Assembly: GCA_934229275.1 (NCBI GenBank)
Contig: CAKQDN010000054.1
Coordinates: forward strand, 1-6,307
Direction: 5' to 3'
Length of the DNA: 6,307 bases
Origin: an uncultured Clostridia bacterium
GTDB lineage: Bacteria > Bacillota > Clostridia > Christensenellales > Pumilibacteraceae
The notes under the pieces are model-generated. The model saw only the letters and a list, made by a program, of their open reading frames with translations, did no database searches and was not told where the DNA came from. Positions within the stretch are counted from its first letter, which is position 1. Each line of letters opens with the position of its first letter. Made by a program: the position numbers and the translations under genes. Of this stretch, positions 1 through 6,052 are shown in pieces.

Positions 1-3000
1 CTTCGTAAGTATCGCCGCAGATGCTGCATTCGTAGCCTTTCACTCCGTCGTTACTGCAATCGCCCGATCTTTCGTAAGCGATAACGTAGTCGTGAACGTT
101 TTCGTCGGAAAGAACGGCATTGCCGCCCACGACGAACGAGGTTCCGTTACCGTCCCTTTCGGTGGTGACAACGTCTACGCGCAAAGTCTGATCGACTCTC
201 GATCCGACGACGAACGAGAATTTTGCGAACGCTCCGTTCGAATTGCCTTTAAGCGATTCGCGGGCAAGCACGTTTCCGCCTCTGTCGGTGACTATTATAA
301 CCGCGGTGGATTTTCTCGCGCCGAGATAGAGCGTCACTTTGACTTTCTGGTCTTTTTTGACATTCACGTCTACATGAACGCCGTTTTTAGCAGTGGACAA
401 TCCGCTTACCGCGTTGCCGCCGACGGTAACTTCTTTATAATTTTTAAGGCTGGTATCGATGACGTCGCTGCCGGAAACGGTGCCGAACACGCTTCCATTG
501 CTCTTCGTCACTTTGTCGGTGAACGTGAAGTAATCGAGTGCGTTTTCAACGTCTATCGCGTCGCCGTTTTCGTAACTCACGAGCGAGCGGCTGACGCATG
601 CCGACGCGCTTTCTTCTTCGTTCGAGCCTACTGCGATTGCGACCACTGCGACGTTGCAGCCTCCTTTGTCGTACGCGTTGGTAAACGTGAAGTCGAGCGT
701 TTTTTCCGCACCGAACGTATCCACTTTGACGTCAATATATCTTCCGTAGCCGCTTCCCGCGTCGTCTGCGCAGTGAATGACGATGTTCTGGTACACTGTT
801 TTTTCGCCGTCCTTAACGGTAAGAACGCCACAATTGTGCCATGCGCTTAAGAACAGACGTACATAGTCGGTTTTGCCGTCCACTTTAACCGAGAAACTCT
901 CTTTTCCTTTGAACAGAGCCGAACTCCAGGTGGTTATGTCTGCCGCTCCCGGAACGCCGTCTCTTATTCCGTCGGAGAAGTACAATATGCTTTTATAATC
1001 CCAGAACGCACTAAGCGAGCCGTCGACTTTGAATTCGCCGATATAGCGTTCGCTTTCGGGCAGATTTTTTCTTGCGGGCTTGAATCCGGGATTGCCGTCG
1101 CCGCGGTTGAAATAGTACCAATCGAGATTGCCGGTTTTTGTCAGATCGGTAATCGCGCCCACTTCTTTCATTTCGACGTCGAACATGAAGTCGGTGTCGA
1201 GTTCGGGCTGTATCGAAACGCCTGAATATACTGCGTTACCGTAGCCGGGTGCGTTTTTATAAACTATCGTATACTCGGTTTCGGTCGTAACGTCGTAGCC
1301 TATCTTAATCGTGCGGTAGAAGTTCCCGCCGGGATTACCGGTAACAATCGTTTGCGAATTGCCGTCGCCGTCGGTGACCGTAAGGTTAACCTTCGAGCAG
1401 TAGCCGCCGACGTACACGTTTATGTCGCCTTTTCCGTTTACTTTGACCTTTTGAGTAAAAGTGCCGTGATAGGTGTAAATCGTGCTGCGCGTAGTAGACG
1501 TTCTGCCGTCCACCTTAACCGGTATACTGTCGTTAACGGGCAGCATCTGGCTGTCTTTCTGATTACCGCCTTCGTATGCGAGCGCGCCGATGCCGGAATT
1601 TTCCACGCCGGGCTTTTTGTACTCGGTGAATTCACCGGTAGCCCAGTTGCTATCTTTATGTTTATAGTAAGCGTAGTCGGAGTAAAGCGGCGAAGTTAAG
1701 TCGAGTCCGTACGTTCTGTCTGTTTCGATTGCGGTAAGCGTGAACGGCTGTTTTAAGCCTACTCCCGCAATTCCGTAGAACGCAACGCTTTCGCCCGATC
1801 CTTCGTAAGTAATCGTGTAAACCACTTCTCTGTCGGTAATGCACGAAATCGTTAGTGCGCGCAGGAATTCGTCTTCGGACGAGCCTACCTTCACCGTCTG
1901 AACGTTGCCGTAACTATCCTTTATCGTAAGCGTAGCCGACGCTTTACTGCCGCCCGCATAAACGACGAACTTCTGTTTTCCCGACGTTTTTACGGTTGCC
2001 GTGAACTTTCCGTCGGTCGTTTTCGCTCCGTAAGAAGCATATCCCGACGAATTTCTGAGTTTGAAGTTGATTTTGTCCGCAGCGGTGAGCGCTTCGCCTT
2101 CGAAAGCGATTTTGCCCGCTTTGTCCCCGAACGTTACCGATGCCGACGCGCCGTTTGCAGCCTTTGCGATTGAATAGAATGTAGTGTCGTTTCCGCTTAA
2201 ATCGAGCGAAGATTGCACCACGTCTGCGTTATCCAGCGTGAACGTGTCGAATTCGGGTTCGGCACCGCGCACTTCTCTTTCGCAGGAGTCGAAAGTCACT
2301 TCGACGGTGTTTGCCTTGCTTATTTCCGACGAGAAGGTTATTTCATACACGTCGCCGTCGGGGGTCGATCCGTTATAAGAGAACGGAACCGCGCTCTTTT
2401 CGCGAATGCAGGTTACGGCGGCTGCCGTCTGACCGTTTACTTTAACCGATGCAGGTGCGCTCCAGCCGTAAGGAACGTGAACGCGCACTTTCCAGTTTCG
2501 ACTATTGAACGCTCTGTCGCCGGTAAATCCGCCTTTTGCGGCGTCTATTACGAGGCGAGCGATTTTTCCGCCGTCCGAATAAGACGCGCGATATGCGGTT
2601 TCGCGATATTTGCCGTCTTTATAAGCGAGTGTAGTCGTATCGTCCTCGTATAAAATTCCGCTCGTTTCTCCCTCGTTTGCAGGGTACCAGTCGAGCGCAA
2701 GATTGCTCCAATCTTTTTCGCGCGTGTTTTTCATATCCTCTGCAAGCGTGATCGCGCTGCCTGCACGAACGAATATAGGCGAGGTGGAAGTGCCGTGTTT
2801 TACTTCGATAACTCGCGGACCTTCATAAGCGTTACCCGTCCAGACGTCGATCCATTCGCCGTCCGGGATGAACACTTCTCTTTTACCGCCTTCTACGTGG
2901 CACATGCGAAGTTTTGCTCCGCCGGTCGCTTCGTAGTATTCTATTTTAATATCGTATATCCTGCCGGCAACGAAATCGTATTCTATTTCGGTGACATCGC

Positions 3001-4945
3001 TGTCGGAAGCCGTCCAGTGATCGAGCACTTTGTTGCCGTTTATATAAACTCTGCAGCCGTCGTCGCTGAGCATTGCGTATCTTCCGGTGGTTTTGGGCAT
3101 AAACTTGCCTTCGATGACCGCCGAGAAATTATCCGAACCTACTCCTGCCGCCGGCGAACCGTTACCCCAGTCGAAGTCCACTTCGGTTATCTCTTTGGTA
3201 ACCGCAGGTTCGCCCTGAAGATCCTTGTTGCCGTAGAACGACATGGTAAGCGACTTGAATTCGTCCGAGGTCGCTGCAACCGTTTTATTGCTTATGGGCG
3301 CGACGAGAATGTTTTCGCCCAAAAGATACTGATCGGTGCGCTTGGACTGCTCGTACTGCGGATAATCGAATTCGAGCGAGCGCATCATGGGCATGCCGGT
3401 CATATAGTTTTCGTGCGACAGAGCGTAATAAACGGGTAACAAATGATAACGCATGGACAGATAGTTGCGAGTGATTTCGGTTTCGTAATCGCCGTACGTC
3501 CAGGGCGTTCTGCCGGTAGCGAAGTTGTTGTTACTGTGCGTTCTGTAAATGGGCGAGAGCGCGCCGTACTGCGTCCAGCGCAGATACTGTTCGTTGCTCG
3601 GCTTACCGTTATGTCCGCCGAGGTCGCTCGATTCGTACGCTATGCCGTTCATTCCGGCTTTGATCATGTTGGCAACTTCCTGATTAAGCGAGTCGCCGTT
3701 TGAAGAAATATCGCCCGTCCACTGCATCGAATAACGGTGCGACATGACGTTCTGAATACCGCTGTAAGTACCGTTGGCAATATTGTCAACGTTTGCCATT
3801 ATGAACGCGCGGCGTGCGTATTCGTCGCCGTTAGCCTTGGCAAGTTCGGCAAAATAATGCTCGGTGACCGACTGATAAACATACATACCGATGGTTTCGC
3901 GGTTTATTCCGCTCGTGGGCGAAACAAGACCCCAACCCCAGTTACGATCGTACCACCATGCGTCCAGTCCTTTTTCGAGCAGAGAATTAAGTCCCGCCGT
4001 TCTGTACGCTACGTCCTGCGGCGAGAAAGCGTTTATCGCTCCGTCCGCCATTTTAACGTGGTCGTTAGCCATTACGGTCAGGTTCTGATCGTGCATCTGC
4101 TTGAAGAAAGCCGCGATGTCGGGGAACAGATCGGTGTTTACTTCATAGCCCGTTCCGGCTGTATCGCCCGACGAACGACGCCAGTCGGTATCGATGACGA
4201 AGTTATCGAGATAGAAATCGTGATCGTAGTACTGCTGCACTACCGCCTGAGCGCTTTCGGCGGTGTATTCGTAATATCTCGACTCCCACAGTCCGAGAGC
4301 GGAGAGCGGCAGCATATTGGTTCTGCCGGTAAGTTTTACATACTCGCTGCGCAGTTTTTTAGCGTCGCCGCGTACCATCATGACGTACACGTCGGTCGCG
4401 TTGTTTTCTATTTTATAGCCCGACGCGTAATGATCGGTAATACCCGAAAAATATCCGCCTTCGGGAGGAGTGATCCTCGGGCAGTCGTTTATCGCAAACG
4501 CTTCGGGTGTGTTCGAAGGCGTGGGCAATTCTCCGCTGTTGGTCACATAACCGTACGTCCAGACGTGCTTTCTCGTCTTTGCGTCCTTTACGTACGCTCC
4601 GTCGAGCGAAGTCGCGTTTTCACGGACATACGCCTTATATGTACCAGTATCGATGACTTTGTAATTGCCTTCGCTCGTCACGGTAAAGTCTGCGCCTTTG
4701 TATTCGCTCCTGCCCGTAATCTGCAAAGTGTCGGCGTCGGTGAATCCGTCTGCAGCCTTGACTTCGAAACGAATCATGTCCTCCGCAAGCACGGTTACAC
4801 GCACTTTACCTTCGGTGTACGAACGCGGTGCGCCGTCCGCACGAACGGTCTCTACGGCGAGATTTACCGAACACGCCGCCGCCACGAGTACCGCGGCAAA
4901 CAGTACGGCAAACAGAAATCTGCCTAACGTTCCTTTCTTTCTCAA
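1..4945 (-). CDS. Secreted multi-modular glycoside hydrolase family 31 protein (3' end outside window)
   Basis: The 1648 codons in the window have no in-frame stop; the gene continues past the left edge. Family 31 enzymes are retaining exo-acting alpha-glycosidases or related transglycosylases. Residues 1-36 form a signal peptide (RKK, a hydrophobic stretch at 10-24, likely cleavage after VRA at 34-36). Residues ~40-210 are the N-terminal beta domain. The barrel (~212-505) shows LGLWESR around W220, IDTDW ending at W255, WWYDRNW with predicted nucleophile D333, WTGD with predicted acid/base D412, SDLGGH around D441 and RTHS around H470. Proximal beta-domain strands lie on both sides of a PA14 domain (~588-683): ILVAPIS at 546-552 and GEW ending at W698. 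A distal domain with YEDD at 766-769 resembles DUF5110. Four repeated beta modules (~897-1616) and a CxxC segment (1630-1643) follow. The family is certain. The substrate is not: family 31 includes alpha-glucosidases, alpha-xylosidases, alpha-galactosidases, sulfoquinovosidases and alpha-N-acetylgalactosaminidases. Divergent from the AraC-type gene, its likely regulator. Confidence 0.95.
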   Translation of the reverse strand, partial: MRKKGTLGRFLFAVLFAAVLVAAACSVNLAVETVRADGAPRSYTEGKVRVTVLAEDMIRFEVKAADGFTDADTLQITGRSEYKGADFTVTSEGNYKVIDTGTYKAYVRENATSLDGAYVKDAKTRKHVWTYGYVTNSGELPTPSNTPEAFAINDCPRITPPEGGYFSGITDHYASGYKIENNATDVYVMMVRGDAKKLRSEYVKLTGRTNMLPLSALGLWESRYYEYTAESAQAVVQQYYDHDFYLDNFVIDTDWRRSSGDTAGTGYEVNTDLFPDIAAFFKQMHDQNLTVMANDHVKMADGAINAFSPQDVAYRTAGLNSLLEKGLDAWWYDRNWGWGLVSPTSGINRETIGMYVYQSVTEHYFAELAKANGDEYARRAFIMANVDNIANGTYSGIQNVMSHRYSMQWTGDISSNGDSLNQEVANMIKAGMNGIAYESSDLGGHNGKPSNEQYLRWTQYGALSPIYRTHSNNNFATGRTPWTYGDYETEITRNYLSMRYHLLPVYYALSHENYMTGMPMMRSLEFDYPQYEQSKRTDQYLLGENILVAPISNKTVAATSDEFKSLTMSFYGNKDLQGEPAVTKEITEVDFDWGNGSPAAGVGSDNFSAVIEGKFMPKTTGRYAMLSDDGCRVYINGNKVLDHWTASDSDVTEIEYDFVAGRIYDIKIEYYEATGGAKLRMCHVEGGKREVFIPDGEWIDVWTGNAYEGPRVIEVKHGTSTSPIFVRAGSAITLAEDMKNTREKDWSNLALDWYPANEGETSGILYEDDTTTLAYKDGKYRETAYRASYSDGGKIARLVIDAAKGGFTGDRAFNSRNWKVRVHVPYGWSAPASVKVNGQTAAAVTCIREKSAVPFSYNGSTPDGDVYEITFSSEISKANTVEVTFDSCEREVRGAEPEFDTFTLDNADVVQSSLDLSGNDTTFYSIAKAANGASASVTFGDKAGKIAFEGEALTAADKINFKLRNSSGYASYGAKTTDGKFTATVKTSGKQKFVVYAGGSKASATLTIKDSYGNVQTVKVGSSEDEFLRALTISCITDREVVYTITYEGSGESVAFYGIAGVGLKQPFTLTAIETDRTYGLDLTSPLYSDYAYYKHKDSNWATGEFTEYKKPGVENSGIGALAYEGGNQKDSQMLPVNDSIPVKVDGRTSTTRSTIYTYHGTFTQKVKVNGKGDINVYVGGYCSKVNLTVTDGDGNSQTIVTGNPGGNFYRTIKIGYDVTTETEYTIVYKNAPGYGNAVYSGVSIQPELDTDFMFDVEMKEVGAITDLTKTGNLDWYYFNRGDGNPGFKPARKNLPESERYIGEFKVDGSLSAFWDYKSILYFSDGIRDGVPGAADITTWSSALFKGKESFSVKVDGKTDYVRLFLSAWHNCGVLTVKDGEKTVYQNIVIHCADDAGSGYGRYIDVKVDTFGAEKTLDFTFTNAYDKGGCNVAVVAIAVGSNEEESASACVSRSLVSYENGDAIDVENALDYFTFTDKVTKSNGSVFGTVSGSDVIDTSLKNYKEVTVGGNAVSGLSTAKNGVHVDVNVKKDQKVKVTLYLGARKSTAVIIVTDRGGNVLARESLKGNSNGAFAKFSFVVGSRVDQTLRVDVVTTERDGNGTSFVVGGNAVLSDENVHDYVIAYERSGDCSNDGVKGYECSICGDTYE
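98..2257 (-). repeat. Four tandem ~180-residue beta-rich modules in the GH31 protein
   Basis: Four related cores follow the distal domain. An aromatic residue in a common strand sits at Y996 (VVYAGGSK), Y1178 (NVYVGGYC), F1365 (RLFLSAWH) and Y1540 (TLYLGARK), spacings of 182, 187 and 175 residues. After each comes a strand and turn of the type LTIKDSYGN, LTVTDGDGN, LTVKDGEKT or IIVTDRGGN. Each ends in a strand pair such as VVYTITYEG, TEYTIVYKN, LDFTFTNAY or LRVDVVTTE. Approximate modules are residues 897-1075, 1078-1248, 1249-1440 and 1448-1616. DNA identity between copies is low, so this is an old protein-level duplication. The fold resembles a jelly-roll carbohydrate-binding module, but I do not recognise a named family. 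Confidence 0.75.
2897..3184 (-). other. PA14 domain inserted within the GH31 C-terminal beta domain
   Basis: Residues ~588-683 match a PA14 beta-barrel: an opening FDWGNGSP segment, then FSAVIEGKFMPKTTGRYAM, the hallmark SDDGCRVYINGNKVLDHW, and a closing strand IKIEYYEATGGAKLRM. PA14 domains in glycosidases and adhesins usually bind carbohydrate or shape the active-site rim. Here the domain falls between the ILVAPIS strand and the EVFIPDGEW strand of the proximal C-terminal domain, so it appears to be an insertion rather than a terminal appendage. Boundaries are approximate, judged by eye. Confidence 0.88.
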
Positions 4946-4954
4946 AATTTTGTA

Positions 4955-4959
4955 CCTCC
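4955..4959 (-). promoter_or_regulatory. Ribosome binding site that fixes a TTG start for the GH31 gene
   Basis: A perfect GGAGG on the minus strand lies 9 nt before TTG at 4945-4943. An in-frame TAA at 4963-4961 lies just upstream, and no ATG or GTG lies in frame between that stop and the TTG. The first in-frame ATG (codon ~57) would delete the signal peptide, so TTG is the best start. An in-frame ATT immediately before it is a much less likely alternative. Confidence 0.85.
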
Positions 4960-4988
4960 GTTATTTTTTTGTGTTAAATCGCTTGACT

Positions 4989-5018
4989 TTTTCAACACGA
5001 TTGCATCATAATTATAAT
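4989..5018 (+). promoter_or_regulatory. Candidate promoter for the AraC-type regulator gene
   Basis: A perfect TATAAT at 5013-5018 is preceded after 18 nt by TTTTCA (4989-4994, four of six matches to TTGACA). A better -35-like TTGACT at 4983-4988 is too far away (24 nt). Transcription would begin near 5025 and give a leader of about 115 nt containing both 17-bp direct repeats, which would allow autorepression. A second weaker promoter closer to the gene (TTGCCG 5072-5077, CAAAAT 5095-5100) cannot be excluded. Confidence 0.4.
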
Positions 5019-5044
5019 ACATGAACGAGCAGGTTTTTTGTTAA
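5014..5044 (-). promoter_or_regulatory. Candidate sigma-A-type promoter for the GH31 gene
   Basis: On the minus strand TTAACA (5044-5039, five of six matches to TTGACA) is followed after 19 nt by TATTAT (5019-5014). An overlapping perfect TATAAT lies at 5016-5011 but would need a 22-nt spacer. Transcription would start near 5007, giving a leader of about 60 nt. The 17-bp direct repeats lie upstream, centred near -60 and -111, where AraC-type activators commonly bind. Confidence 0.5.
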
Positions 5045-5058
5045 GCGTTTTGACTTTC

Positions 5059-5126
5059 TCGTTAAAGGATATTGCCGTTATTAAAATAACTTTGCAAAAT
5101 ATTACCATATCGTTAAAGAATGTTGC
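5059..5126. promoter_or_regulatory. Paired 17-bp direct repeats, candidate AraC-type operator
   Basis: TCGTTAAAGGATATTGC at 5059-5075 and TCGTTAAAGAATGTTGC at 5110-5126 agree at 15 of 17 positions. They have the same orientation and lie 51 bp apart start to start, close to five helical turns. AraC-family proteins carry two helix-turn-helix motifs per monomer and typically recognise sites of about 17 bp, often arranged as direct repeats. The distal copy ends 5 bp before the ribosome binding site of the regulator gene. Binding by the adjacent regulator is inferred. Confidence 0.65.
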
Positions 5127-5131
5127 AACAG

Positions 5132-5136
5132 GGAGG
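5132..5136 (+). promoter_or_regulatory. Ribosome binding site of the AraC-type regulator
   Basis: GGAGG lies 5 nt before the ATG at 5142, within GGGAGGAAATC. This supports that ATG as the start. Confidence 0.85.
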
Positions 5137-5141
5137 AAATC

Positions 5142-5936
5142 ATGCTGTACGAACTTTTCCGCGACACGCTCGCTCTGTACAAATGCGACGAGTGTTACAG
5201 TTACGAGCATTTTCACAAGTCCATCGAACTCATATACAACATAAATCGCGATCGCGAAGTCAAAATCGGTATGAAACAACTTACGCTCGGAAGGGACGAG
5301 GTTCTTGTCGTTATGCCGTGGGAAATTCACACGCTCTACTTCGAACCCGAAAAGCACAACCTCGGCTACTGCACGGTGTTCCCGTCCGACTACTCCGATC
5401 TGTTTTTCAAAGAACTGGGCGATCTTCGCCCCGACGACTGCATAATTCACGACAAGAGTAAAACCGCGCTTTTTAAAAAGGAAATGGAGGGGCTTGTAAA
5501 CGGTTGCACCACCGACAACCGATTCACCCGCGACGGACATATAAACACGATTTTAGGGCTTATAATGGACTCCATGAGTTTTCATCACGACAAAGAAACC
5601 TATCAGGCCGGCAACTTCGTTCAGTCGGTAATCGCGTACGTTGACGACCATTACACCGAAGACCTCTCTCTGGAAAAAACCGCCGCCGAATTCGGCTATT
5701 CGAAATATTATTTCTCACGTCTTTTCAACAAGCATTTCAATACCAACTTTACAAACTATTTCAACACGGTGCGCATACATAAGTCGTTCGACCTTATAAA
5801 AAAGTACCGCTCGGGCGAAGTGTTCTACAAAGTAGGCTTTTCGTCCATCCAGCAGTACATAACTTATTTCAAGCGTACCACCGGCACCACTCCTTCTAAG
5901 TTCCGTTTCGAAAAAAGTTTTAAAAACTGTAACTGA
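5142..5936 (+). CDS. AraC family transcriptional regulator
   Basis: A complete 264-residue protein, within the usual 250-300 range for sugar-responsive AraC regulators. Residues ~15-100 look like the cupin-type ligand domain: HFHKSIEL (23-30), a beta-rich stretch, GRDEVLVVMPWEIHTL (50-65) with the typical PxxxH element, and an F-P-S-D-Y segment near 80. The DNA-binding domain occupies ~160-256. The first helix-turn-helix is LSLEKTAAEFGYSKYYFSRL (175-194). The second runs through VGFSSIQQYITYFKR (231-245) to the family signature GTTPSKFR (248-255). The second motif seems about two residues shorter than usual before VGF and lacks the common IA pair, a mild divergence. It is transcribed divergently from the GH31 gene, the usual arrangement for a local regulator. 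The inducer is unknown, presumably a sugar related to the GH31 product. Two terminator-like hairpins follow the stop. Confidence 0.96.
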   Translation: MLYELFRDTLALYKCDECYSYEHFHKSIELIYNINRDREVKIGMKQLTLGRDEVLVVMPWEIHTLYFEPEKHNLGYCTVFPSDYSDLFFKELGDLRPDDCIIHDKSKTALFKKEMEGLVNGCTTDNRFTRDGHINTILGLIMDSMSFHHDKETYQAGNFVQSVIAYVDDHYTEDLSLEKTAAEFGYSKYYFSRLFNKHFNTNFTNYFNTVRIHKSFDLIKKYRSGEVFYKVGFSSIQQYITYFKRTTGTTPSKFRFEKSFKNCN

Positions 5937-5965
5937 CCTGAATTTTTCGGACATAGCCATTTTTT

Positions 5966-5991
5966 AAACCCCGTCACTCCGGCGGGGTTTT
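5966..5991 (+). terminator. Rho-independent terminator of the AraC-type gene
   Basis: AAACCCCG (5966-5973) pairs with CGGGGTTT (5983-5990), with two further possible pairs (T-G, C-G) and a 5-nt ACTCC loop, followed by a short T run. It lies 30 nt after the regulator's stop. On the minus strand it would be followed by A residues after TTT, so it works mainly for the plus strand. Confidence 0.75.
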
Positions 5992-5999
5992 CAGTATAT

Positions 6000-6036
6000 A
6001 AAAAGAACCGGAGGGTTTAATCTCCGGCACTTTTTT
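6000..6036. terminator. Bidirectional terminator between convergent genes
   Basis: CCGGAG (6008-6013) pairs with CTCCGG (6022-6027) across an 8-nt loop. On the minus strand the hairpin is followed directly by TTCTTTTT (6007-6000), making it the terminator of the surface-protein gene that ends at 6053. On the plus strand a T6 run (6031-6036) follows after three bases, so it can also back up termination of the regulator gene. Confidence 0.8.
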
Positions 6037-6052
6037 ATCGTTTTAATGCGAA

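Larger units (their letters stand above)
4972..5060. repeat. Second direct repeat pair, TGTTAA-N5-TTGACTTT-N-TC
   Basis: The pattern occurs at 4972-4993 and 5039-5060 with identical internal spacing (16 of 22 bases match) and an offset of 67 bp. The two copies flank the shared -10 region, one within the GH31 leader and one overlapping the GH31 -35 element. It could be a second regulator site or chance in AT-rich sequence. Confidence 0.4.

Noticed and set aside
4868..4880. Lipoprotein signal at C25 of the GH31 protein
   Set aside because: AAAC lacks the usual leucine-like residue at -3 and a VRA signal-peptidase-I site follows at 34-36, so ordinary secretion is more likely, though lipidation is not fully excluded.
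92..4927. Long plus-strand open frames, including 92-850, 2795-3439 and 3737-4927
   Set aside because: They lie antisense to the continuous GH31 frame, whose family motifs are clear throughout. Their proteins are rich in R, V, H and F as expected from reading GAA, TTC, GAC and CGN-type codons backwards, and no domain is recognisable.
4972..4990. Possible CcpA catabolite-repression (cre) site in the GH31 leader
   Set aside because: The sequence has TG and CG elements, but their spacing (6 instead of 4 bases) does not fit the cre consensus.
4992..5540. Minus-strand open frame of 182 codons
   Set aside because: It overlaps the start of the well-supported AraC-type gene and the regulatory region. 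The AraC frame has a strong ribosome binding site and full domain structure; this one has no recognisable domain.
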